Shown piece by piece: positions 1 through 8,322 of a stretch of DNA of 64,000 nucleotides. A program made the position numbers and the translations under genes. Every line of letters begins with the position of its first letter. The stretch's first letter is position 1. This stretch comes from an uncultured Ruminococcus sp. (GTDB taxonomy: Bacteria; Bacillota; Clostridia; Oscillospirales; Ruminococcaceae): assembly GCA_900539095.1 (NCBI GenBank), contig UQAR01000003.1, positions 7,359-71,358 of the forward strand, given 5' to 3'. A model generated the notes under the pieces. It had not been told where the DNA came from. It searched no databases and worked only from the letters and a program-made list of their open reading frames with translations.

Positions 1-241
1 TCCTGTCGATATCCTCGTTTTTGCATATCTCAGCCATTTCTTCAAGCCTGCCTGAGCCTATGCAAGTTCCGCTGTCAAAGGACGGTCTTTTCTGTGTTAC
101 TCTTGCTATCACCTCACCGCCTGCTGTTTCTGTCAGCTCTTCAAGCTCGTCAAGGGAAAGCTCCACGTCATACGAACCTGTATCCACCGCCGCCAGCAGC
201 ACACGGTCTTTCTTTATTGTGTTGTCAACCATTTCTGCCAT
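1..241 (-). CDS. hflX: GTPase HflX, N-terminal part (gene runs off the left edge)
   Basis: HflX is a GTPase that binds the large ribosomal subunit and splits stalled or stressed 70S ribosomes. Only about the first 80 residues are present. They match the family's N-terminal domain: LLAAVDTGSYDVE, then SLDELEELTETAGGEV, RVTQKRP and the GSGRLEE segment. The GTPase domain lies outside the window. Two in-frame ATGs lie at 247 and 241. The Shine-Dalgarno AAGGAG (250-255) is 2 nt from the first and 8 nt from the second, so 241 is chosen. The gene has a long leader with its own promoter, an 11-codon ORF and a terminator-like hairpin, which suggests attenuation control. Identification is by recognised sequence, without a search. 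Confidence 0.85.
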   Translation of the reverse strand, partial: MAEMVDNTIKKDRVLLAAVDTGSYDVELSLDELEELTETAGGEVIARVTQKRPSFDSGTCIGSGRLEEMAEICKNEDIDR

Positions 242-295
242 GTTCATCACTCCTTAATGTCTGTTGTCAAGCCGCTCTTCGGCTTTTTCAGGCAT

Positions 296-320
296 AAAAA
301 AACACACCCTCAGGCGTGTA
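296..320 (-). terminator. Attenuator-like terminator in the hflX leader
   Basis: In the minus-strand RNA, ACAC-G-CC pairs with GG-GUGU around a UGA loop, with one bulged G, followed by seven U (302-296). An upstream segment UCAGGC (375-370) can instead pair with GCCUGA (315-310) inside this hairpin, extended by GUG/CAC across an AG bulge. It could therefore act as an antiterminator. A second 9-nt perfect complementarity joins AAGCCGCUC (355-347) to GAGCGGCUU (277-269). Confidence 0.6.
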
Positions 321-384
321 ACCAACAACGTTATACGGAAGAGTCGGAGCGGCTTGTGCCAATGCACCTGCCTGATATTCGGTT

Positions 385-420
385 TTAATAACTGCTCACC
401 CAAATTCTTGTGATTCTCAT
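385..420 (-). CDS. Candidate regulatory leader peptide of hflX (11 aa)
   Basis: A short ORF encodes MRITRIWVSSY and ends in TAA. A good Shine-Dalgarno (AAAGGAG, 432-438) lies 11 nt upstream. It starts about 27 nt downstream of the predicted transcription start and precedes the hairpin/U-tract at 296-320 and the hflX start. Position, RBS and downstream terminator are those of a ribosome-stalling leader peptide. In Listeria, the hflX homologue hflXr is known to be controlled by antibiotic-responsive attenuation. Translation of this ORF and any stalling are inference. Confidence 0.6.
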   Translation of the reverse strand: MRITRIWVSSY

Positions 421-453
421 GTTGTCCGACGCTCCTTTCGTAAAATATGCTTT

Positions 454-482
454 ATTATATCACAGCCATGATATTTTGTCAA
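454..482 (-). promoter_or_regulatory. SigA promoter of the hflX leader
   Basis: On the minus strand TTGACA (477-482) is followed by a 17-nt spacer and TATAAT (454-459), with a TG one base before the -10. This is a full-consensus housekeeping promoter. Predicted transcription starts near 447, giving a leader of about 205 nt before the hflX ATG. Confidence 0.85.
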
Positions 483-491
483 GCATAAAAA

Positions 492-523
492 CAAAAAACA
501 GGCTGCCTTTTTCAGACAGCCTG
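492..523 (-). terminator. Terminator after the LacI-sensor/GGDEF gene
   Basis: The minus-strand RNA has CAGGCUG-U-CUG pairing with an imperfect complement (499-523), followed by a run of U broken by one G. It lies just past the stop codon at 530. Confidence 0.8.
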
Positions 524-529
524 CAAATG

Positions 530-2866
530 TTATTCATAATCGCTTTTAAGTATGCTCCTCTTATGCTTTTTCTCCTCATAAAGCAGGATATCAGCATGGC
601 TGAGCAGCTCGCCTATCTCAAGGGTCGCACTACAAACAAAAGGATAAACGCCAACGCTTGTGTGGATTATATACGGCTTGTCAGCGGCATACTTCATATT
701 ATACTCTCTTGTGACAGCCTCGATATGATTTCTCAGGGACGGGATATCGACTGCGTTGTCAAGAAAAGCACACACAACGAACTCATCGCCGCCGATACGT
801 CCGACTATCTCAGCGTCGCCGAAAGAATGTTTTAGTATCTTTGCCGCAGAGCGTATAGCGAAGTCGCCCTCCTCATGACCGAACCTGTCGTTTATGGTTT
901 TCAGGCAGTCAAGGTCAGCAAAAACCATAATAGCCTTTGCACCCTCGTTTTTATCATTGCTGAGCCTTTTACGAAGTTCCTCGAAAAAGCCCCTGCGGTT
1001 ATAGCAGTCAGTCAAAGCGTCCTGTCTTGAAAGGTCACGGAGAAGTTCGTTGTTCTCCTTGATCTCGATAAGGCTCTTTTGCAGCTGTTTCTGCGTTACC
1101 GCCTGCTGTTTCATCAGGGTGATTATCTTCAGAGCCGCACAAAGCTGAACAGTCACCGACTGGAGATAGTTGAAATACTCGTGTTTCATTTCGCACATAA
1201 GTATTCCGTAATGCTCCTCGTTGGAAAACAGCGGCGACACCACAAGAGTATAGCGTCTGTCAGAAGGCAGAAACTTATTTGAAAGCAGTTCCGTATACTT
1301 CACAGCCTGCTCCTCAGGAGGCAGCTGGATAGCGTCAGAGCCGTTATGATAGGCTTTCAGATACATATACTCAGGCGGCTGCCACCTTTCTGTATTAAGG
1401 TGAACTAAAGCAGGTTCAAAGCTGAACAGATAGCTTGACTCCATATGAAGTCTTGTGAGCTTATCCACTACCGTTTCATAAGCCATGTCATCATAAGTTT
1501 CAAACACGAGCATATCTCTTGTGATAGAGTTTGTCTGCCATGAAAGGAACTCGTTATCTTCAAGCTTTTCCTTGCAGTAATTTGCATTTCTTTCAGCAAG
1601 TATCTTATATATCTGCACAAAGGTCTGATTGAGTTTCAGGTGCTCCTCAATATTATCAAAACGTGAGATGAGCTTTTGCTGTATATGCTCCACCGAGGCA
1701 TAGAGCACATCAACGCTCACAAAGCTGAAAAACTCCTCTCTTGCAAGGTCGGAGAACATTTCAAGTATCCTGTCCCTTTGTGCCTCATTGTCGATATTTT
1801 CATCAGTCGCATATTTATCCAGTGCAAAAACTATCTTCACAAAGTCCTCACGCATTTTAGCTGTCGTTTCGCTGGCACTGTATTTGTTGAACAAAAACTG
1901 TCCCATTTTCTTTGCGAACGCAGCAGGGTCGCTGGATATATTCTCAAAGGTCGCAGTTTTCAGCTTGAAATTGCCCTGACAGCCGCACGAATTTCTCCTA
2001 ATCATTTCTGACGGTATCTTATCGTTATCTATGACCTTGTTCACAACATAATTCACAGCCTCAGAAACAGCGTAATAGCCAAGCTCGGAGGCGTCAGCCT
2101 TTACCGTAGTAAGGTGCGGATTGAGTTCCTCAGCCACAGGGTCGTCGTCAAAGCCCGTCACAAGGATATCCTTGCCTGGACGTATACCACGCTGTTCCAT
2201 GGCTCTGTAGCCTGCTATAGCCATTTGATCGTTTGCAAAAGCGATAGCCTCAAGGTCAGGGTTATTATCCAAAAGCTCGCCCACTTCATCAACGCAGAAC
2301 TTCGAGAAGTTGCCATATGCCACACGTCCCTCATCGTAGGCAATACCGTTTTCCTCGATAGTTTCCTTGTATACGTCAAGTCTTTCCAAAGCGTCATCGC
2401 TGGTCTTTGGTCCGCTCATAAAGCCTATCTTCTTGCAGCCGTGGACTTTTATAAGGTGCTCTATGACTTCTTTCATGCCTGTCCTGTTATCAAGCATTAT
2501 GCAAGGATAGCCGTCTATATGGGCAGTGACAGTTATAACGGGAGTGCCTGCGAACTTTTTCAAAAACTGAGCTTTCTGCTCTGTATCAAGATAAGTTCCG
2601 AGAGTTCCGATAAGCACCAGCAGAACGTCAAACTTGTTTGCAGCCGCCATATCGAACATTGTGTTATACTGATATTCATACACCGTTCTTATCTTATCGT
2701 CATATAAACCGTCTATATATCTTCCAGGGAAAATAACAAGGTCAGCGTCACACTGCTCTGCACCTATCATTGCACCCTCTGCAACTGCGTCGTCAAAATC
2801 GTCTTCAAGGTGACTTACCAAAAGTCCTATTTTTATACGTCTGCGTTTAGCAGTATCATTAATCAT
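530..2866 (-). CDS. LacI-type ligand-binding domain fused to GGDEF diguanylate cyclase
   Basis: The product is a probable cytoplasmic diguanylate cyclase controlled by a small ligand. Residues ~10-300 resemble the periplasmic-binding-protein-like sensor of LacI/GalR repressors (KIGLLVSHL start, KKIGFMSGP, LEAIAFANDQMAIAGY, DILVTGFDDDP, LTTVKAD), but no helix-turn-helix precedes it. There is no signal peptide or membrane segment. A GAF-like or helical middle region follows (~310-610). The C-terminal GGDEF domain has the intact motif RIGGDEF near residue 695. The usual RxxD inhibitory site five residues before the motif is absent (GDAE there), so product inhibition may be missing. GGAGG precedes a GTG at 2869 (5 nt) and an ATG at 2866 (8 nt); the ATG is preferred. 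It lies 44 bp downstream of the EAL gene on the same strand, so the two are probably co-transcribed. Confidence 0.85.
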   Translation of the reverse strand: MINDTAKRRRIKIGLLVSHLEDDFDDAVAEGAMIGAEQCDADLVIFPGRYIDGLYDDKIRTVYEYQYNTMFDMAAANKFDVLLVLIGTLGTYLDTEQKAQFLKKFAGTPVITVTAHIDGYPCIMLDNRTGMKEVIEHLIKVHGCKKIGFMSGPKTSDDALERLDVYKETIEENGIAYDEGRVAYGNFSKFCVDEVGELLDNNPDLEAIAFANDQMAIAGYRAMEQRGIRPGKDILVTGFDDDPVAEELNPHLTTVKADASELGYYAVSEAVNYVVNKVIDNDKIPSEMIRRNSCGCQGNFKLKTATFENISSDPAAFAKKMGQFLFNKYSASETTAKMREDFVKIVFALDKYATDENIDNEAQRDRILEMFSDLAREEFFSFVSVDVLYASVEHIQQKLISRFDNIEEHLKLNQTFVQIYKILAERNANYCKEKLEDNEFLSWQTNSITRDMLVFETYDDMAYETVVDKLTRLHMESSYLFSFEPALVHLNTERWQPPEYMYLKAYHNGSDAIQLPPEEQAVKYTELLSNKFLPSDRRYTLVVSPLFSNEEHYGILMCEMKHEYFNYLQSVTVQLCAALKIITLMKQQAVTQKQLQKSLIEIKENNELLRDLSRQDALTDCYNRRGFFEELRKRLSNDKNEGAKAIMVFADLDCLKTINDRFGHEEGDFAIRSAAKILKHSFGDAEIVGRIGGDEFVVCAFLDNAVDIPSLRNHIEAVTREYNMKYAADKPYIIHTSVGVYPFVCSATLEIGELLSHADILLYEEKKHKRSILKSDYE

Positions 2867-2910
2867 CACATGATCCTCCGTATATGGCAGCTTTGCTGCA
2901 CTAAAAAGAT

Positions 2911-5559
2911 TTATTCGTTTATCTTGATATTATCTTTACAGTCTGTGACTGTCAGCACGCCGTCAGGACTGCCAAGACCCCAGCCGTCGCCTGTCAGGAA
3001 CAGCACATCAAACTGACAGCTTTTCGCCGTCACATTTCCGCTGCCCGTCTTGTCGCCAACGCCTGAAACAGAACCGCCCTCGCAATAAAGTGTAAAGACT
3101 GAGTTCTCAAGGTCACAGTTCATAGCACCGTCTCTTGTGCCAACACAGTTGAGCGTTCTTCCTTTCATGGACACATTTATCCTGCCGTTTGCGATACGCA
3201 GATTTCCTGTGCCGCCCTCCAGAACGCCTACTGCCGTCAAATTATTGCCTGACAGAACGCAGCTCATGCTGTAATCTAAAATATTTATATTCGCATTTCC
3301 CTTTACCGAGCCTACGCCCACTGACATTCCTGCTGCAAGCTTTAATCTACAACCGCAGTTTGAGATACTTACATCAGCGTCGCCGTCAGTGCTGCCTATG
3401 CCAACGCACCTGTCGCCGCTGCAATTAACTGAAATATCTCCACCTGCGATGACAACGCCGCTTTTTCCGCAGCATCTGCCGCCTCCTATGCCGACGCTCC
3501 TACCGCCGTTTGCGACAATATCGAGTGCACCTGACATTGCGACGATTATCCTGCCGCATGGCTGCTTGCTGTCTGTGCCGATAGCATAGCAGTCCTGCGA
3601 CTCTGACCTTACGCTCAGGTCGCCTGAACCTGACAGCTCAAGCTCAGTGCCTTCAGGAACGAAAATTCCTTTGTTTTCTATATGGTTGCTGCCTGTAAAT
3701 ATCATCTTAGTCCTTGAACCTTTACCAATCCTGATAACAGGAGCGTCCTCATCTGTTGTTAGCCATGCGTTTTTAAGATGCACCGTGCAGTCAACGCCGT
3801 TACCAATGGTAACTGAAAGCGGCACTGCACTGTTGTCCTCACTTTTGCCCACAAGTGTGAACGAACCTGAACCAAGGAAAATATCAGAATAATTTTTCTT
3901 GCCAAGCTTAGCAAGGTCTATCTGCTCATTATCCGCCGCATGATATACCTTTTTGCCGTTGTCGCCAGCCTCTATACTGAAAGCGACTATCTCTTCACGG
4001 ATATTCTCCGAAATATCGTGGATAAGCACAGGCTTAGGCTTTGAAACATAATATCCCTGAATAAGGTCAACGCCAAAATCTATCATGGTCTTGAGTTCTT
4101 CGCTTGTTTCAACGCCCTCTGCAAGTGCAGTATATCCGCTTGAATGGAAATATTCCACCATTTTTGAAACTATCTTCTGAGCCTTAGGGTTCGTGTCGAT
4201 ACCCGATATGAGCGAGCGGTCTATCTTTACCACCTCAGGGTCATATCTCAGAAGATTTGATGTATTTGAATAGCCTGTGCCGTAATCATCAATAGCAAGG
4301 CTCATATTGTTCTTTTCAAGACGCACCCTTATCCTTTCGAGGTCGTCCTCGATTATCTCCGTCTGCTCTGTCATTTCAATAACGACCTTTTCAAGCAGCT
4401 CGCCATAATCGTTGACAATAGCATAAAAGTCATTATCATCAAGAACATGAGAAGAAATGGAATTTACATATAACCTGCGGTTCTCAAAGTCAGCCTGATG
4501 CTTGCTGAGATATTTAAGAGTGTTTTTCAGGGTAGCTTTCTCTATATCATAAAGTCTGCCGAAATTTTTGGCACAGTCAAGTATCTGAAGTGGATTGAGA
4601 GAAACGTTGCCCTTTGTTCTCATAAGAGCCTCATAAGCCACTATCTCACCTGTTGAGGCACTGACTATAGGCTGGAAATGATATGTAAACAGATTTTTGT
4701 CAAGCAGTTCTGAAAAAGCCCTGATGTTCTCGATGTCGCTCTTCTGCTTTGCATATTTTTCAGGAGTGAAACAGCAAGTGCTGCCTGCTCCCTTAGCCTT
4801 TGCCTCATAGAGTGCAAATCCTGCTGCGTGCATGAGTTTCGCAGGAACTTCAAAGCCGCTGCTTATGCCTGCCGTAACGGTCATTGAATGACGAGCCAAA
4901 GACCTTACGCCGAATTCATCAGGCAGCTGACATTCTTCCACTGCCCTTCGTATATCCGCCGCAAAGCTTTCAGGTTTGCCGTCAAAGCGTGGAACATATA
5001 TCCAGAACTGACCGTCAGAATGAAATGCCGCAGCAGCGTTTTCAGGCAGAGCCATAACAGCCGCTTTCAGTGCAGCACCGATACAGCAATCTGAATCAAG
5101 CAGCCTGTCCGCACCCTCAAACCTTACAAGTGCAAGCAGTGATGAGCTTGTCATGCCGTCAAGCAGCCTCACAAGGTCAGACTGCGAAATAACGTCAAGC
5201 TCTTCAAGTATGCCCGTTGCAAAGTGCTCCTTTGACAGATAAACTATGCCTGCCGTCACACCCTCAGGGGTATCCAGCATTTCCATACGCAGAGGCAGAC
5301 CAAGGTCATGTCCTCCGCCGTTAAGTGATATAAAATCCTTGAACTTATTGCTGTCAACGTTTTCACCAAGGCCCATAAGTGCCCTGCAATTCTCGTCGGC
5401 ATACACCTTATTATTTTTCTCGTCTACGACAAAGCCGCCGATATTATGCCATATTGAGCATATTTTTCCCCAAGCAGCACCGAAATAGCTTTGCCACAAA
5501 TTATTTTCCCTATCCATGATCTTCACCCTGTCCGCAGTTTCCCTCTTGCCGCCGGACAT
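2911..5559 (-). CDS. EAL cyclic-di-GMP phosphodiesterase with degenerate GGDEF and C-terminal beta-solenoid-like domain
   Basis: This is an 882-residue protein without signal peptide or membrane helix. Residues ~20-110 look like a small sensor (PAS-like). Residues ~120-265 are a degenerate GGDEF: the tail YEAKAKGAG remains but the GGDEF motif is replaced (DGQFWIY). The EAL domain (~280-525) keeps the catalytic set: E310-A-L, N366, E395 (EMTE), D424-D425 (DDYGTGYSN), K445 (KID), E481 (AEGVE) and Q501 (QGYYVSKP). It should hydrolyse c-di-GMP to pGpG. Residues ~560-880 are a Gly/Ser/Cys-rich series of short strands with recurring VGIG, VGVG and CVG turns, like a right-handed beta-helix or DUF4353-like carbohydrate-binding region. 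That tail is unusual on a cytoplasmic phosphodiesterase. SD GAGGG lies 6 nt before the ATG. Likely an operon with the downstream cyclase. Confidence 0.85.
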   Translation of the reverse strand: MSGGKRETADRVKIMDRENNLWQSYFGAAWGKICSIWHNIGGFVVDEKNNKVYADENCRALMGLGENVDSNKFKDFISLNGGGHDLGLPLRMEMLDTPEGVTAGIVYLSKEHFATGILEELDVISQSDLVRLLDGMTSSSLLALVRFEGADRLLDSDCCIGAALKAAVMALPENAAAAFHSDGQFWIYVPRFDGKPESFAADIRRAVEECQLPDEFGVRSLARHSMTVTAGISSGFEVPAKLMHAAGFALYEAKAKGAGSTCCFTPEKYAKQKSDIENIRAFSELLDKNLFTYHFQPIVSASTGEIVAYEALMRTKGNVSLNPLQILDCAKNFGRLYDIEKATLKNTLKYLSKHQADFENRRLYVNSISSHVLDDNDFYAIVNDYGELLEKVVIEMTEQTEIIEDDLERIRVRLEKNNMSLAIDDYGTGYSNTSNLLRYDPEVVKIDRSLISGIDTNPKAQKIVSKMVEYFHSSGYTALAEGVETSEELKTMIDFGVDLIQGYYVSKPKPVLIHDISENIREEIVAFSIEAGDNGKKVYHAADNEQIDLAKLGKKNYSDIFLGSGSFTLVGKSEDNSAVPLSVTIGNGVDCTVHLKNAWLTTDEDAPVIRIGKGSRTKMIFTGSNHIENKGIFVPEGTELELSGSGDLSVRSESQDCYAIGTDSKQPCGRIIVAMSGALDIVANGGRSVGIGGGRCCGKSGVVIAGGDISVNCSGDRCVGIGSTDGDADVSISNCGCRLKLAAGMSVGVGSVKGNANINILDYSMSCVLSGNNLTAVGVLEGGTGNLRIANGRINVSMKGRTLNCVGTRDGAMNCDLENSVFTLYCEGGSVSGVGDKTGSGNVTAKSCQFDVLFLTGDGWGLGSPDGVLTVTDCKDNIKINE

Positions 5560-5699
5560 TCCTTCCCTCGGATTTTGTTAATTTTTTATCTTTTCTAAAT
5601 GTCATTATCATAAATAATTATAACATAATATCATCAAAATTACAATAGCGGCAGAATGTAAGATGTGACAAAATACGGCGGCAAATTTTGTATATCTGT

Positions 5700-5728
5700 T
5701 TGACTTAACGGTCGGTTGGTAGTATAAT
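5700..5728 (+). promoter_or_regulatory. SigA promoter of recQ
   Basis: TTGACT (5700-5705), a 17-nt spacer and TATAAT (5723-5728). The predicted start is near 5735, only about 9 nt before the first ATG of recQ. Use of that ATG would make the mRNA nearly leaderless. Confidence 0.75.
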
Positions 5729-5743
5729 AGAGGTATATATTCA

Positions 5744-8050
5744 ATGGAAAGCAAGGATAAAATGACAGATTTTCGCAATAAATATTCAGTGCTCCGTGAC
5801 TTTTTCGGACATTCGCAGTTCAGAAACGGTCAAGAGCAGATAATAGACAGCATACTTTCAGGACGTGACTGTCTTGGGGTCATGCCAACAGGTGCAGGCA
5901 AATCCATGTGCTATCAGATACCTGCACTGATGTTTGACGGGATAACCGTAGTGGTCTCACCACTCATTTCTCTTATGAAAGATCAGGTGAACTCCCTCAT
6001 ACAGTCAGGAGTAAGAGCAGCGTATCTTAACTCCTCCCTGACTGCGGCACAATACGACATGGCGATATCCAATGCCGCCCGTGGTATGTACAAGATAATA
6101 TATGTTGCACCTGAGCGGCTAATGACAGGCTCTTTTCTTTCGCTGGCGTCATCAGTGAAAATATCTATGCTGGCGGTGGACGAGGCACACTGCGTTTCTC
6201 AGTGGGGACAGGATTTCAGACCTTCCTACATGAAAATACCGGAGTTTCTAAGCAGACTGCCTTACCGTCCCATAGTCAGTGCATTCACAGCCACTGCCAC
6301 AGCAGAAGTAAAAGCCGACATTGTCAAAATGCTGGAACTTCGTGATCCATTCTCCATTACCACAGGCTTTGACAGAAAAAATCTCTACTTCTGCGTTTCT
6401 CACCCTCGTGACAAATACAGCGAAACAGTGAGGATAGTTGAAAAATACAAAGACAGCTGCGGTATAATCTACTGCTCTACCCGAAAAAATGTTGAGAGCG
6501 TTTGTGAAAAGCTCCGTGCCGACGGCTACAAAGCGTCACGTTATCATGCCGGACTTTCTGACGAAGAAAGACGAAAAAATCAGGACGATTTCATCTTTGA
6601 CCGTATCCAGGTCATGGTAGCAACAAACGCTTTCGGCATGGGAATAGACAAATCCAACGTCAGCTATGTTATACATTACAATATGCCGAAGAATATCGAA
6701 AGCTACTATCAGGAGGCAGGCAGAGCAGGCCGTGACGGCAATGACGCACGGTGTATCCTTCTCTACAGCGGTCAGGACGTTGTGACGAACAAATTCCTTA
6801 TAAACAACTCTCATGACAATCCCGACCTTGATGACGATACCCTCGAGATGATACGCAAGCGTGACCTTATGAGACTGAAAAAAATGACCGACTACTGCAA
6901 CACAAGCGGCTGTCTGCGAGAATTTATCCTAGGTTATTTCGGCGAAAAGCAAGACAAGCCCTGCCAGAACTGCTCAGGCTGTCTTGGCGATTTTGGGGAA
7001 ACTGAAGAGGTCGATGTGTCAGTGGACTGTCAAAAGGTGCTCTCTTGCATTTATAGACTGCATAAACGTAATCTGTCCTTTGGTGCAGGGGTGATAGCTC
7101 AAATTTTGAAAGGCTCTGAAACTGAAAAGGTAAAGCGTTTCGACCTCACTACCCTTTCCACCTACGGCATAATGAAAGACTCCACGCAGGTCTATATCCG
7201 CAGGCTCATATCATTTCTTGAGGCAGACGATTACATCACTCAGACCTCCCACGGGGATTTTTCTGTGCTTACTCTCACAAGAAAGTCTGCGGAGATATTA
7301 ATGGACAAAAAGACCGTTACAATGCGGCTGCCAAAGAAAAGACCTAAGAGCGAAACTGCCACAAAGATTGGCAGAGATGAGGTCACAGCTTTCGACAAGG
7401 AGCTTTTCGGTCGGCTCAGAAACGTGCGGAACAAACTGGCGGCACAGGCAAGCCTGCCTGCATATATCATTCTCACAGACGCATCGCTGCGTGATATGTG
7501 CATAAAACTGCCGAGAACGCAGGCTGAACTTTTGAACATATCAGGTGTGGGAAAATCAAAGCAGGAGCGTTACGGAAAGTATTTCATCGCTGAGATACAG
7601 AAATATCTCAAAGAAAATCCCGACGCTGTTTCAGGCTACAGATATATCCCTGAGGGTTATCTGCAAAAGCAGTCGCAGGCAGGGGGACAGGGCACAAAGC
7701 AGTACATAATCTCTCATGCAGAGGAGCTTTCAGGCAAGGAACAGGATATGACCCTGACAGAAGTATGCGACAGCATTTTCTATCAGCTTGGCACTGACGG
7801 CGACAGCAGGAGCATAAAGCGTGCGGTGAAAAGCTGGCTCATAAGCGAAAATTATCTTGCAAAGGATATAGCCAACGGCAAGGATTTTCTTGAGACCACC
7901 ATACTTTCCTCCGAGGCTGGCATAATAGAGTGTGAGAAGATATCACAGCTTGGAAACAGCTACAAAGTGATACTTTTCCCAAAGCAGGCACAGGAATTTA
8001 TCTATCAGAACATTGAGGAAATTCTCGACACAGATGTACAAAACTCATAA
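5744..8050 (+). CDS. recQ: ATP-dependent DNA helicase RecQ
   Basis: RecQ is a 3'-5' DNA helicase of recombination and replication-fork repair. The SF2 core is intact: PTGAGKS (Walker A, ~48-54), SPLISLMKDQ, DEAH (146-149) followed by CVSQWGQDFRPSY, TATAT, and motif VI (QEAGRAGRDG). A four-Cys zinc-binding region follows (CNTSGC...CQNCSGC, ~385-413), then a winged-helix region and an HRDC domain (~545-625). A further ~130 C-terminal residues look like an extra winged-helix domain, as in longer Clostridia-type RecQ. Length is 768 residues. The ATG at 5744 has no clear RBS. The in-frame ATG at 5762 has AAGGA 4 nt upstream and may be the real start. Single-gene unit between divergent and unrelated genes. 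Confidence 0.95.
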   Translation: MESKDKMTDFRNKYSVLRDFFGHSQFRNGQEQIIDSILSGRDCLGVMPTGAGKSMCYQIPALMFDGITVVVSPLISLMKDQVNSLIQSGVRAAYLNSSLTAAQYDMAISNAARGMYKIIYVAPERLMTGSFLSLASSVKISMLAVDEAHCVSQWGQDFRPSYMKIPEFLSRLPYRPIVSAFTATATAEVKADIVKMLELRDPFSITTGFDRKNLYFCVSHPRDKYSETVRIVEKYKDSCGIIYCSTRKNVESVCEKLRADGYKASRYHAGLSDEERRKNQDDFIFDRIQVMVATNAFGMGIDKSNVSYVIHYNMPKNIESYYQEAGRAGRDGNDARCILLYSGQDVVTNKFLINNSHDNPDLDDDTLEMIRKRDLMRLKKMTDYCNTSGCLREFILGYFGEKQDKPCQNCSGCLGDFGETEEVDVSVDCQKVLSCIYRLHKRNLSFGAGVIAQILKGSETEKVKRFDLTTLSTYGIMKDSTQVYIRRLISFLEADDYITQTSHGDFSVLTLTRKSAEILMDKKTVTMRLPKKRPKSETATKIGRDEVTAFDKELFGRLRNVRNKLAAQASLPAYIILTDASLRDMCIKLPRTQAELLNISGVGKSKQERYGKYFIAEIQKYLKENPDAVSGYRYIPEGYLQKQSQAGGQGTKQYIISHAEELSGKEQDMTLTEVCDSIFYQLGTDGDSRSIKRAVKSWLISENYLAKDIANGKDFLETTILSSEAGIIECEKISQLGNSYKVILFPKQAQEFIYQNIEEILDTDVQNS

Positions 8051-8118
8051 TAAATCGAGCTTTTGCGGCAAATATTTATCTTTTCATACAAATCGGATAT
8101 GAATTGCTGAAAAAGCTA

Positions 8119-8147
8119 TTGAACTTAACGCAAAACAGCTGTATAAT
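8119..8147 (+). promoter_or_regulatory. SigA promoter of the thiT riboswitch leader
   Basis: TTGAAC (8119-8124), a 17-nt spacer and TATAAT (8142-8147). The start near 8154 is just ahead of the TPP aptamer. Confidence 0.8.
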
Positions 8148-8160
8148 AACAGTAGTATAA

Positions 8161-8250
8161 AAATCACGGGAGCTGAATGTTTTTCGGCTGAGAAAGAGCG
8201 AATCGACGTTCTGACCGCACCTGATATGGGTAATGCCGGCGTAGGGAAAA
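8161..8250 (+). ncRNA. TPP riboswitch (THI element)
   Basis: The conserved aptamer blocks occur in order: ACGGGAGCUGAAU, then GGCUGAGAAAGAG, GACCGCACCUGAU, and GGGUAAUGCCGGCGUAGGGA. This is the classical thiamine pyrophosphate aptamer. It is followed 15 nt later by a strong terminator (8266-8298) and then by thiT. Binding of TPP is expected to favour termination and shut off thiamine uptake. Confidence 0.95.
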
Positions 8251-8265
8251 AATACTGACTGTCAC

Positions 8266-8298
8266 TGCGTATGCCCTTATCAGGCATACGCATTTTTT
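8266..8298 (+). terminator. Riboswitch-controlled terminator before thiT
   Basis: A perfect 10-bp stem (TGCGTATGCC / GGCATACGCA) with a 7-nt loop and six T. It lies between the TPP aptamer and the thiT start and serves as the expression platform. Confidence 0.95.
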
Positions 8299-8322
8299 AT
8301 ACACAGAAAGGAATGGTATAAT

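Noticed and set aside
410..835. 141-codon plus-strand frame at the left end
   Set aside because: Overlaps the hflX leader and the GGDEF gene in antisense; no RBS.
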